Below, one piece after another: positions 24,857-33,363 of a stretch of DNA of 64,000 nt; position 1 is the stretch's first letter, and each line of letters starts with the position of its first letter. The translations under genes were made by a program, and so were the position numbers. The notes below the pieces were generated by a model. That model ran no database searches and had not been told where the DNA came from. It worked only from the letters and a program-made list of their open reading frames with translations. The stretch comes from Ruminococcus sp. UBA6407 (GTDB taxonomy: Bacteria; Bacillota; Clostridia; Oscillospirales; Ruminococcaceae): NCBI GenBank assembly GCA_002438605.1, contig DJPR01000024.1, forward strand, positions 12,492 through 76,491. Reading direction: 5' to 3'.

Positions 24857-25357
24857 ATGAATTTAAGAGTTGCCGGAACAGTCAATGACTCGATTGTAGA
24901 CGGTCCGGGAATAAGATTAACTATCTTTACGCAGGGCTGTCCGCATCACTGTGCAGGCTGTCACAATCCGCAGACTCACGATTTTAACGGCGGAAGTATT
25001 ACAGATACAGCTGATTTGCTGGAAAAAATCAAAGGCAATCCACTGCTTGACGGTGTTACGTTCAGCGGTGGTGAGCCGTTTTGTCAGGCAGAGGCTTTAG
25101 CTGAGCTTGGCAACGATATCAAGTCATTGGGACTTAATGTAATTACATATACAGGTTATACTTTCGAGTATCTTTTTGAACATAAAAATGATAATTCTTA
25201 TGGAAAGCTGCTTGAAGTAACAGATTTTCTCATAGACGGAAAATTTATTGAAAGCGAAAAAGACTGGCAGCTGAAATTCAGAGGCAGCAGAAATCAAAGA
25301 TATCTGGATTGTCAAAAAAGCCTTGAAACAGGCAGTGCAGTTGAAATTGAACCGTAA
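24857..25357 (+). CDS. nrdG: Anaerobic ribonucleotide reductase-activating protein (radical SAM)
   Basis: A radical-SAM enzyme of 166 residues that generates the glycyl radical on NrdD. The 4Fe-4S motif CPHHCAGC (CX3CX2C) is in GCPHHCAGCHNPQTHDF at ~28-40, and the SAM-binding GGEP motif is in VTFSGGEPFCQAEAL. The length is normal for NrdG. A ribosome site (AAGGTGAT) lies just before the ATG at 24857 and the gene is co-transcribed with nrdD. Confidence 0.97.
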   Translation: MNLRVAGTVNDSIVDGPGIRLTIFTQGCPHHCAGCHNPQTHDFNGGSITDTADLLEKIKGNPLLDGVTFSGGEPFCQAEALAELGNDIKSLGLNVITYTGYTFEYLFEHKNDNSYGKLLEVTDFLIDGKFIESEKDWQLKFRGSRNQRYLDCQKSLETGSAVEIEP

Positions 25358-25395
25358 AAATACCCCCTTGTGTATAATAGCACAAGGGGGTATTT
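25358..25395. terminator. Bidirectional intrinsic terminator
   Basis: AAATACCCCCTTGTG (25358-25372) pairs perfectly with CACAAGGGGGTATTT (25381-25395). It separates the convergent nrdG and spore-protein genes. Confidence 0.9.
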
Positions 25396-25405
25396 CAATT
25401 ATTAC

Positions 25406-25585
25406 TTACTGCATTTTGTATGCGTCAATCATTTTCTTTACCATCTGACCGCCTATTGAGCCTGCTTCTCTTGCTGTAAGGTCACCGTTGTATCCCTGCT
25501 TGAGATTAACACCTACTTCGCTTGCTGACTCCATCTTAAATCTTTCGAGAGCTTCCTTGCCCTTCTGAGTAAATTCACCCTTCAT
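25406..25585 (-). CDS. Alpha/beta-type small acid-soluble spore protein
   Basis: 59 residues. The SASP signature is clear: ESASEVGVNL (site of GPR-protease type cleavage) followed by NGDLTAREAGSIGGQMVKKMI. Such proteins coat DNA in dormant spores and protect it from UV. The frame is open upstream to 25645, but the ATG at 25585 follows AAAGGAG by eight bases and gives the normal length. It is direct evidence that the organism can form spores or descends from spore formers. A forespore sigma-G-type promoter would be expected upstream; I could not assign one with confidence. Confidence 0.9.
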   Translation of the reverse strand: MKGEFTQKGKEALERFKMESASEVGVNLKQGYNGDLTAREAGSIGGQMVKKMIDAYKMQ

Positions 25586-25684
25586 AACAAAATCTCCTTT
25601 AAATAATATTTTTGATGCCGTAGTAGTATTATGGCGTTTTTTCATTTTGATATGTCAGGTAATTTTTTGAAATTAAGGTAACAC

Positions 25685-27466
25685 TTAATCATCATTTTCA
25701 GCAGTTACTGCAATGCCAAGAACATCTAAGCTTTCTTTGTCAACAGTTGACGGACAAGCAGACATAAGCTCACTTGCATTCTGAACTTTCGGAAATGCTA
25801 CAACATCTCTCAGACTTTCAGCCTGCAGCATTACCATAGCAAGTCTGTCAAGACCAATTCCAAGTCCGCCATGAGGAGGTGCACCATATTTATAGGCTTC
25901 AACAAGGAAACCGAATTTTGCTTCTATTTCTTCATCTGTCAAACCTAATGATTGGAACATTTTTTGCTGAAGTTCATAATCTGTTATACGAATTGAACCT
26001 GAAGATAATTCCGTACCATTAAGTACAAGGTCAAAAGCCTTTGCAATAACCTTTTCAGGTGCAGAATCAAGATACTGAATACAATCATCCATAGGCATTG
26101 TAAATGGATGATGCATTGCAAGCCATGTATTGCTTTCATCATCCCACTCAAAGAATGGAAATTCAGTAATCCAAAGGAAATTAAACTGATTTTCAGGAAT
26201 TATATCAAGCTGCTTTGCTACCTGCAAACGCAATGCTCCAAGAACAGGCAGTGTAATCTTATTTTTATCTGCTACGATAAGAGCAACGTCACCCTGTTGG
26301 CAACCAATTTTTGCAAGAATTGACTCAAGCTCACCCTCTGCCAAAAACTTTGCAAATGAGCATGAAGGCTTTTCGTCAACCCAACGTACGAATGCGAGTC
26401 CTTTAGCACCAATGCCTCTTACCATTTCAGTAAGCTTGTCTATTTCTTTTCTTGTAAGAACTTTGGCAGAATTTTTTGCTACTATTGCACGAACGCTTCC
26501 TCCTGCCTCGATAGCTGATGTAAACACGCCAAATCCGCAATTTTTAACAAGCTCGGAAATGTCCTGTATCTCCATATCAAAACGTGTATCAGGCTTATCC
26601 GAACCATAACGTTCCATAGCTTCTTTATAGGTCAAACGCTTAATCGGAAGTGAAACATCCATATTAAGCACTTTTTTGAACAAATATGAAATAAATCCCT
26701 CTGTCATTTCAAGAATATCATCAACATCAACAAAAGACATTTCAAGATCTATCTGAGTAAATTCAGGCTGTCTGTCTGCTCTTAAATCTTCATCACGAAA
26801 ACAGCGTGCAAGCTGAATATATCTGTCAAAGCCTGAAACCATAAGAAGCTGCTTATAAATCTGAGGTGACTGCGGCAATGCATAAAATTTTCCGTTATGA
26901 ACTCTTGATGGGATAAGATAGTCTCTTGCTCCCTCTGGAGTTGATTTCATCATCATCGGAGTTTCAATTTCTGTGAAATCATTTGCATAATAATACTCTC
27001 TTGCAGCCTGAGCAATCTTATGTCGCATAATAATATTATTCTGCAAAGGTGCACGTCTAAGGTCAAGATAACGGTACTTCAAACGAAGCTCCTCATTTAC
27101 CTTTGTTTCATTTGTTATTTCAAAAGGAGGTGTCTGAGCTTTTGCAAGTATTCTCAAATCGCTGACAATAATCTCAACATGACCTGTTTTTATCTCATTG
27201 TTTACGCTTGAACGTTCCTGAACCATGCCCTTTGCCATAAGCACATATTCACTTCTGCATGATGACGCTTTTTCAAAAATTTCTCTATCTGTTTCATCAT
27301 TGAATGCAAGCTGTACTATACCTGTTTTATCTCTTAAATCAATAAATATAAGATTGCCTAAGTCACGAATTTTCGCAACAAATCCACCGACCGTAACCTC
27401 TTCCCCTGCTTTTGTAACTTCTCCGCAATAATGTGTGCGTTTAAGTCCGTTCATATTATCTGCCAT
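25685..27466 (-). CDS. aspS: Aspartate--tRNA ligase
   Basis: A class II synthetase of 593 residues that charges tRNA-Asp. It has the N-terminal OB-fold anticodon-binding domain (GEEVTVGGFVAKIRDLGNLIFIDLRDK), motif 2 (ARCFRDEDLRADRQPEFTQID) and motif 3 (GGLGIGLDRLAML-type, here GLGIGLDRLAMVML). The bacterial insertion domain lies between, giving the bacterial length. The ATG at 27466 is preferred to the one at 27481, because GGAG in that first codon pair is the ribosome site of the second. It lies 33 bp downstream of hisS, as in many Firmicutes. Whether it also charges tRNA-Asn depends on the presence of asnS and gatCAB, not visible here. Confidence 0.96.
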   Translation of the reverse strand: MADNMNGLKRTHYCGEVTKAGEEVTVGGFVAKIRDLGNLIFIDLRDKTGIVQLAFNDETDREIFEKASSCRSEYVLMAKGMVQERSSVNNEIKTGHVEIIVSDLRILAKAQTPPFEITNETKVNEELRLKYRYLDLRRAPLQNNIIMRHKIAQAAREYYYANDFTEIETPMMMKSTPEGARDYLIPSRVHNGKFYALPQSPQIYKQLLMVSGFDRYIQLARCFRDEDLRADRQPEFTQIDLEMSFVDVDDILEMTEGFISYLFKKVLNMDVSLPIKRLTYKEAMERYGSDKPDTRFDMEIQDISELVKNCGFGVFTSAIEAGGSVRAIVAKNSAKVLTRKEIDKLTEMVRGIGAKGLAFVRWVDEKPSCSFAKFLAEGELESILAKIGCQQGDVALIVADKNKITLPVLGALRLQVAKQLDIIPENQFNFLWITEFPFFEWDDESNTWLAMHHPFTMPMDDCIQYLDSAPEKVIAKAFDLVLNGTELSSGSIRITDYELQQKMFQSLGLTDEEIEAKFGFLVEAYKYGAPPHGGLGIGLDRLAMVMLQAESLRDVVAFPKVQNASELMSACPSTVDKESLDVLGIAVTAENDD

Positions 27467-27498
27467 TATCGACTTCTCCATTTCAAGTATTTTTCCTT

Positions 27499-28815
27499 TT
27501 ATTCATTATCTGTTTTCATAAGCTCATCAAGATTTCCAAGCATGTTATCAACACATACAGCATCAAACTTGTTTTTAAAGTTATCATCAAGATCCAATTC
27601 AAGTTCTTCGCCTTTTGCCATGTTCTTGACCTTTACCTTACCGCTTGTAAGTTCATTTTCACCAAGAACAATTGTAAATGCAGCATCTATCTTATTTGCA
27701 TATTTCATCTGAGCTTTCAGACCTCTGCCGATTACGTCATATTCAACCCAATAACCGTATTCACGCAAATCTCTCGCTATCAGCATAGCTTTTTCCAATG
27801 CGGCATCATCCATAGGAGCAATATATAAATCGCACTTTCTTGGCTGCAAAAAGTCGCAGTTCTGCTTTTCCATAGTAATGAGTATTCTTTCAATTCCCAT
27901 TGCAAAACCAAGTGCAGGTGTATGCTGTCCGCCCAACTGCTCAATCAAGCCGTCATAACGTCCGCCGCCGCAGACTGTTCCCTGTGCACCGATTTCAGTC
28001 GTAACAAATTCAAAAACTGTCTTTGTATAATAATCAAGACCTCTTACAATCTTTGGGTTAACCTTAAATGCTATTCCAAGGTTTGTAAGATATTTTTGCA
28101 GCTTTGTGAAATGCTCACTGCACTCCTCACAAAGATAATCAAGGATAATCGGAGCATCCTTCGCAATTTCAGAACAAATTGGACTTTTGCAGTCCAATAT
28201 TCTCATAGGATTTTTTTCAAGTCTTGAAAGACATGTATCGCAAAGCTCTGATTTTTTGCTTTCAAAATATTCCTTTAAAGCAGCATGATATTTTGCTCTG
28301 CACTCCGGACATCCGATTGAATTTATATAAAGCTCAATATTTTTTAATCCGAGTCTGTCGAGAAGTGTTTTTGCAAGTGAAATAACCTCGGCATCTGCAC
28401 TTGGTGACTGACTTCCTGCCATTTCCAGTCCGAACTGATGAAATTCACGCAGACGTCCTGCCTGTGGTCTTTCGTGTCGGAAACATGAAAGAATGTAGAA
28501 AACTCTTTGGGGCATTGCTTCATTCATAAGTCCATTCTGAAGCATGGCTCTTATTGTACCGGCAGTTCCCTCAGGTCTTAATGTAAACTTAGTTTCCTTT
28601 GCAATAACAGAGTACATTTCCTTCTGAACTACATCTGTTGTTTCTCCGACTGAACGCAAAAAAAGGTCAGTATTTTCAAAAGTAGGGATTCGTATCTCAC
28701 TGAATCCGAAACTTTCAGCAACATCCCTTGCAATTTTTTCAACAGTATGCCATTTGTGAACATTTTTAGGAATAACGTCCTCTGTTCCGTTTGGTCGCTT
28801 AATATTAAGTGCCAT
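27499..28815 (-). CDS. hisS: Histidine--tRNA ligase
   Basis: A class II synthetase of 438 residues charging tRNA-His. Recognised motifs are KRPNGTEDVIPKN at the start, motif 2 (YILSCFRHERPQAGRLREFHQFGLE), the histidine-specific LDYYTKTVFEF and VCGGGRYDGL, and motif 3 (ALGFAMGIERIL). An unusual cysteine-rich insertion (CPECRAKYHAALKEYFESKKSELCDTCLSRLEKNPMRILDCKSPIC, ~175-220) is known from clostridial HisRS. No T-box precedes it. aspS follows. Confidence 0.96.
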   Translation of the reverse strand: MALNIKRPNGTEDVIPKNVHKWHTVEKIARDVAESFGFSEIRIPTFENTDLFLRSVGETTDVVQKEMYSVIAKETKFTLRPEGTAGTIRAMLQNGLMNEAMPQRVFYILSCFRHERPQAGRLREFHQFGLEMAGSQSPSADAEVISLAKTLLDRLGLKNIELYINSIGCPECRAKYHAALKEYFESKKSELCDTCLSRLEKNPMRILDCKSPICSEIAKDAPIILDYLCEECSEHFTKLQKYLTNLGIAFKVNPKIVRGLDYYTKTVFEFVTTEIGAQGTVCGGGRYDGLIEQLGGQHTPALGFAMGIERILITMEKQNCDFLQPRKCDLYIAPMDDAALEKAMLIARDLREYGYWVEYDVIGRGLKAQMKYANKIDAAFTIVLGENELTSGKVKVKNMAKGEELELDLDDNFKNKFDAVCVDNMLGNLDELMKTDNE

Positions 28816-28849
28816 TTATATCATGCCTTTCCTCATATTTTTCATTACT

Positions 28850-28882
28850 TATACAATAAAATTGTCCCTTTACAAGGGACAA
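28850..28882 (-). terminator. Intrinsic terminator after mgsA
   Basis: On the minus strand TTGTCCC pairs with GGGACAA, followed by TTTTATTGT. It separates mgsA from hisS. Confidence 0.75.
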
Positions 28883-28943
28883 CCTTATTCAAGGTATCAG
28901 AATTACTGAAATTGCTTCAGAACAATACGTTATGCAAAAATTC

Positions 28944-29345
28944 TTATATTGTCGGATTTCCAATTTCACGCCAATCCAGATCTCCACGTTCAAGTGCAAG
29001 TATCAAAGCTTCAGCAGTAGCAATATTTGTTGCTACTGGAACATTATGTACATCACAAAGTCGTAAAAGATTCATATCATGAACATCTGTTTTCTTTGGA
29101 TTAATCGGATCACGGAAAAATAAAAGCACATCAACTTCATTACATGAAAGCAATGCAATAATCTGTTCTGCACCGCCTCGTCCGCTTAAATATCTCTTGA
29201 TTTCAAGACCAGTGGCTTCACTAACCTGCTTACCTGTTGTACTTGTAGCACATAATGTATGTTTAGATAAAATGCCACAGTAAGCACTGCAAAACTGAAC
29301 CATAAGCTCTTTTTTAGCATCATGTGCTATAATCGCAATCTTCAT
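28944..29345 (-). CDS. mgsA: Methylglyoxal synthase
   Basis: Converts dihydroxyacetone phosphate to methylglyoxal and phosphate, a bypass of lower glycolysis when phosphate is short. The 133-residue protein shows the family's ordered motifs: IAIIAHDAKKELM, the phosphate-binding CATSTTGK, RYLSGRGGAEQI-type (here SGRGGAEQIIALL), the catalytic Asp in FFRDPINPK and VHDMNLLRLCDVHNVPVATN. It lies 43 bp downstream of the MinD-like gene and ends at its own terminator. Confidence 0.95.
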   Translation of the reverse strand: MKIAIIAHDAKKELMVQFCSAYCGILSKHTLCATSTTGKQVSEATGLEIKRYLSGRGGAEQIIALLSCNEVDVLLFFRDPINPKKTDVHDMNLLRLCDVHNVPVATNIATAEALILALERGDLDWREIGNPTI

Positions 29346-29388
29346 ATTATCATTCCTTTCGGTTAAATATAGTTATAAAAAATTTGTA

Positions 29389-30129
29389 TTATGAAATCTT
29401 AATTGTAAGAGGTGCATTTTCACCATTCAATCTTTTTGAAATAGCATCAAATGCTTTCAGACTTTCGGAATTTGTTGGTATCGGATAGCCCTTTCCTGTT
29501 GCAACTGTAAGATTAAAATCTTCAGGAATTACACCTATAAGCTGAACACCTATTGTATCTATGATTTCATCAAGGTGCTTTACAAGCTCACTTCCAATTG
29601 CCTTCTTTGTTACCCTGTTAATGATAAGGCGCTGACTCTTATTTCCTCTGTTATAGAACTCATCAGACATCATATTTGCATCTCTTATGCAGACAGGATC
29701 AGGGGTAGTAACAACCAGAATAAGATTTGCCTGTTCAACGATATCGAATACATGTGAATTAATGCCTGCACCGGTATCAATAATAATATACTCGAAATAC
29801 TTTTTAATAGAGCGGCAGATTTCTACGATTTTATCTGCTGAAACCGAAGCAAATGGATTTTTCGGTGAGCAAAGTATGCTAAGGTTGCTTGCCATATCTA
29901 CTTGTGTAACAGCTCCAAGCACATCCTTTTTCCCACTCAAAACATCACCAAGATCATATTGGATTTTACCTTCCATACCAAATATAATATCAAGACATCT
30001 CAGTCCGAAATCCAGTTCAATGATAAGAGTTCTGTGTCCCTGTTTAGCGAGGGTATAACCTAAACCTGCACAAATACTTGACTTTCCTGTTCCGCCTTTA
30101 CCTGAAGTTACAGCAATAATTTTTGACAT
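29389..30129 (-). CDS. MinD/ParA-type ATPase (septum-site-determining protein MinD-like)
   Basis: 246 residues with the deviant Walker A motif KGGTGKSS, the A' motif ELDFGLRCLDIIFG and the Walker B region YIIIDTGAGI. These features match MinD, which positions the division septum. The C-terminus (NGENAPLTIKIS) lacks the usual basic amphipathic helix that anchors MinD to membrane. No minC or minE is adjacent, so a related role (FlhG/ParA type) is possible. The ATG at 30129 has GGAAGGAG six bases upstream, whereas the open frame extends to 30201 without a ribosome site. Confidence 0.8.
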   Translation of the reverse strand: MSKIIAVTSGKGGTGKSSICAGLGYTLAKQGHRTLIIELDFGLRCLDIIFGMEGKIQYDLGDVLSGKKDVLGAVTQVDMASNLSILCSPKNPFASVSADKIVEICRSIKKYFEYIIIDTGAGINSHVFDIVEQANLILVVTTPDPVCIRDANMMSDEFYNRGNKSQRLIINRVTKKAIGSELVKHLDEIIDTIGVQLIGVIPEDFNLTVATGKGYPIPTNSESLKAFDAISKRLNGENAPLTIKIS

Positions 30130-30326
30130 AATAGCTCCTTCCCAAAGCAATATCAACTTGTGCCATTGCATCCGCAAAACAGCTGAACTCTCAGGCAACA
30201 AAATAGCTTTATTGTAATTAAATTAACATAATGAAATCATTTTCAAATAATACTTCATTTATTATTATAGCACAAATTTTAAAATTGTCAAAGAAGTTTT
30301 ATATAAATAAACTATAATTGTGCAAT

Positions 30327-30878
30327 TTACTGTCTTTCCTCATATGCTGATTGTGCAATATTACGAAATTCAGCATCAAATTCGCCAAGAGCTGACACTA
30401 TTTTATTAACAGTTTTTTCTATTCCGCAGTTATTCTCATCTATAATTATATCTGCATATTTTTCGTACAGTGGAACACGCTCTGAATACAAATCCCAAAG
30501 CCGCTGATTTTTTCTTATTACAACACCTCGATTTTTTATATTTCCAAGGCGGTATTTAAGTTTATTGTAATCCAGCTTCAAGTAAATTATTATACCTATA
30601 TCAGAAAGATTTTTCATTGCCTCTGTTCCATATACAACGCTTCCGCCTGTTGCAATAACAGAGTTTTCTGCTTTTAATCTGCTGTTTATTCTATTTTCAA
30701 CAGCAATAAATCCATCTACACCTTCACGAGCAATAATTTCCCTGAGCAGTCTTTTTTCCTCCTGCTGAATGACCAAATCAGAATCAACAAATTTATAACC
30801 TAATATTTTAGCAAGAATAACTCCTATTGTACTTTTGCCAACTCCGGGCATACCAATTAAAACAATATTATTTTTCAA
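30327..30878 (-). CDS. aroK: Shikimate kinase
   Basis: Phosphorylates shikimate in aromatic amino acid synthesis. 183 residues with the P-loop MPGVGKSTIG, the shikimate-binding VDSDLVIQ and IAREGVDGFIAVE, and ATGGSVVY. The lid region (NRGVVIRKNQRLWDLYSERVPLYEKYADIIID) is present. It is the only common-pathway gene here; the trp operon at the right end uses its chorismate product. The final ~15 residues (FRNIAQSAYEERQ) extend a little past the usual end. Confidence 0.92.
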   Translation of the reverse strand: MKNNIVLIGMPGVGKSTIGVILAKILGYKFVDSDLVIQQEEKRLLREIIAREGVDGFIAVENRINSRLKAENSVIATGGSVVYGTEAMKNLSDIGIIIYLKLDYNKLKYRLGNIKNRGVVIRKNQRLWDLYSERVPLYEKYADIIIDENNCGIEKTVNKIVSALGEFDAEFRNIAQSAYEERQ

Positions 30879-31055
30879 ATTAACCAGCTCTTTCTGAAAA
30901 TAAACATTATTGATATTTTACCATATTTTATACAAATAGTCAAGAAGTGCAATATTAAGCTTTAGGTATATAAAATATATATTAGAAAAATATTTATTAC
31001 TTATCATAAATCAAAATAATACGTCAGGTAAAATAGATTTCCTTATATATAAAAT

Positions 31056-31083
31056 GCCTGAGAAAGCATCAACTTTCTCAGGC
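31056..31083. terminator. Intrinsic terminator after the unknown gene
   Basis: GCCTGAGAAAG (31056-31066) pairs with CTTTCTCAGGC (31073-31083). On the minus strand it is followed by ATTTTATAT. Confidence 0.8.
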
Positions 31084-31115
31084 TTAATTTTTATATAGTT
31101 ATATGCATTATGAAT

Positions 31116-32318
31116 TTACCATACCTTATAATCTTTTGCAACGATTTTATATGATGTTCCCGAAACAAACATCTGTCTTGGATCGTGTCCATCCTTAACA
31201 GCCTTTTGCATCTCTTTAAAAGCAACACTGTTTGCAACGATTTTCATAACCTTTTCCTTTTCAGGCTTTACTCTGTTAAGATAGTCAAGCACGACCTGCT
31301 GCAAATAGAAATATGATCTAAGCTGCGTCTTTTTAAATTCAACTGCTCTGACACCTTGATTTTCTGTTTCAGCATTTTCTTCATTATTTTTGTCATCTGA
31401 GTCTTCAATCAGGAAAAGACTATCACCCTCACCATATCCGAGAACTATTCTCGCAAAGATTTCAGGAATAAATATTCTTATTTCTGTGGAAAGTGAAATA
31501 TTGCCTGCAAGTTCATCAATTTCTTTTTTAAGATTTTGATAATCCTCAGATGAATTGCAATTTTCCATAAGCTCAATAGTCCTTCTTGCACAATTTACAA
31601 CATGCTCTTTAGTAAATGGACACTTATCGTCCTCTCTCTGAACAAATATTGCATACTGCTTTTCAGTAACAAGTATGTCCTTGTCTTCCCAGCTGTCAAT
31701 ATACTTTTGGAAACACTGATGAAGTCCGGGACACACTGTACCGTTTACTCTTACTTCAATAGTTTTCTTATCCTTATGACGTGCAAGGAAAATTCTTACC
31801 CAATAATATTTTTTTGAACCAAGATAACGTGGAATAACGTCCTTAATGAAATTTATAAGCATTGCAGGTTTCTTATCCCTGTCACCCATTAAAACTACAG
31901 ACTGTGCATACATGTCATAATCATAATGCTGTTTAAGATAATTTGATGTAACATGAATACCGCCTTTACCTGTTGATGCCATTTGAAGCGGATGCCATAA
32001 ACCGCCTCTGAAACTATCAACAGCCATTTGAACTGCCATTTCAATTCCCTTGCCCTGTGCTGCAACCGGTTCAATAATCGGTTCATCAAGATCATCATGC
32101 TTTAAAATATAAATCACCTGAAGAAGATTTATGCCATCTTTTTCTTCAGACTTTCCAATCTGAACGTCAATTGAAAAACCTGTTCTTGGGAGCAAAAGAC
32201 AATTATCATAAATTGTTCCCTGCAGCTTTTCATTAAGGCATTCCAAAATCAGAAGCTTAACGTCCTTTTCCTTATTTTCTTCCTCTGTCTGTGCATTTTT
32301 CTTTTTAAAAATATTCAC
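31116..32318 (-). CDS. Conserved hypothetical cytosolic protein
   Basis: A 400-residue soluble protein that I do not recognise. The N-terminal ~20 residues are highly charged (KKKNAQTEEENKEKD). The region ~30-130 has a mixed alpha/beta pattern (GFSIDVQIGKSEEKDGINLLQVIYIL), and there is an acidic spacer at ~308-325 (EDSDDKNNEENAETENQ). The C-terminus ends RQMFVSGTSYKIVAKDYKVW. No signal peptide, membrane helix or catalytic motif is visible. It is the last gene of the run that starts with MoxR, 54 bp after prmA, and ends at a terminator. Confidence 0.7.
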   Translation of the reverse strand: MNIFKKKNAQTEEENKEKDVKLLILECLNEKLQGTIYDNCLLLPRTGFSIDVQIGKSEEKDGINLLQVIYILKHDDLDEPIIEPVAAQGKGIEMAVQMAVDSFRGGLWHPLQMASTGKGGIHVTSNYLKQHYDYDMYAQSVVLMGDRDKKPAMLINFIKDVIPRYLGSKKYYWVRIFLARHKDKKTIEVRVNGTVCPGLHQCFQKYIDSWEDKDILVTEKQYAIFVQREDDKCPFTKEHVVNCARRTIELMENCNSSEDYQNLKKEIDELAGNISLSTEIRIFIPEIFARIVLGYGEGDSLFLIEDSDDKNNEENAETENQGVRAVEFKKTQLRSYFYLQQVVLDYLNRVKPEKEKVMKIVANSVAFKEMQKAVKDGHDPRQMFVSGTSYKIVAKDYKVW

Positions 32319-32372
32319 TTTAACATACTCCTTTGTGTTTAATAATTATTTGTATTTAAACAGATAATTATT

Positions 32373-33347
32373 TCAGATTTTATTATGTATAAGCTTTACA
32401 GCTGCCCATCCTTCCTTTATATTATTCTCCAATGCAGTAAATCCGCATTTTTCAACAGCATTTACAACTTCGTCCATACGCTCCTCAATAATACCTGAAA
32501 TAATAAGTATTCCATTATTTTTAAGGTATCTGTCAAAAAGGTTTCCCATAGCGATAAGAACGTCCGCAACTATATTTGCTGTTATAATATCATATTTTGC
32601 GTCTATTTTATCTGCAAGACTGTCATCACATAAAACGTTTCCGCAATATGCCTTATAACATTCTGTTGATATATGATTTTTTTCTGCATTTTCCATTGCT
32701 GCTGCTACAGCATTTTCCTCAATGTCAACTGCAACTGCACTTTCTGCACCCAACAGCATTCCTCCAATTGAAAGAATACCGCTACCGCAGCCCATATCCA
32801 AAAGTTTATCTCCCTTTTGAATTGACTTTTCCAAAAGCTCAAGACAAAGCCTTGTTGTATGATGCTGACCTGTTCCAAAGCTTGAAGCAGGATCGATTTC
32901 AAGTATAAGCCTGTTATCAGGGTTATCACATTCTTCCCATGATGGCTTTACTATGAGCTTATCACCTATTTTCAGCGGCTTAAAATACTGCTTCCAATTA
33001 TTTGCCCAATCTTCTTCACGAATACTGCTAAGCTCCGCCTCAAGACGTCCGTATTTTACGTCTGCATCATCAGCTTTCATTGATTTCAGCATTGTTCTTA
33101 TTGAGATGAGCATTTCTGCACCTTGATTATTATCAGGTAAGTAAACGGTAACGCATGTTTCACAGTTTGAAAGTCCCATTAAATCATCATCAATGTAATC
33201 CCATTTACCGTTTTTATTTTCAAGGAACTCATTAAAATCCTCTGAGTCCTTGATTACAAAGCCCTTAATTCCTATGTCCATTAATTTTGAGCAAAGTATA
33301 TCAATGCCTTCCGTGCTTGTATATATATTTACTTCTGTCCATTCCAT
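32373..33347 (-). CDS. prmA: Ribosomal protein L11 methyltransferase
   Basis: A 324-residue SAM-dependent enzyme that trimethylates ribosomal protein L11. Recognised elements are EWTEVNIYTSTEGIDILCSKL at the start, EEDWANNWKQYFKPLKIG, the substrate motif DPASSFGTGQHHTTRLCLELLE, the SAM-binding LLDMGCGSGILSIG, and the catalytic-loop DIITANIVADVLI (NPPY-equivalent region). The length is normal. It follows the secreted dockerin gene by 16 bp, an unusual neighbour for a cytosolic ribosome-modifying enzyme. Confidence 0.95.
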   Translation of the reverse strand: MEWTEVNIYTSTEGIDILCSKLMDIGIKGFVIKDSEDFNEFLENKNGKWDYIDDDLMGLSNCETCVTVYLPDNNQGAEMLISIRTMLKSMKADDADVKYGRLEAELSSIREEDWANNWKQYFKPLKIGDKLIVKPSWEECDNPDNRLILEIDPASSFGTGQHHTTRLCLELLEKSIQKGDKLLDMGCGSGILSIGGMLLGAESAVAVDIEENAVAAAMENAEKNHISTECYKAYCGNVLCDDSLADKIDAKYDIITANIVADVLIAMGNLFDRYLKNNGILIISGIIEERMDEVVNAVEKCGFTALENNIKEGWAAVKLIHNKI

Positions 33348-33363
33348 TAAAATATCAATCTCC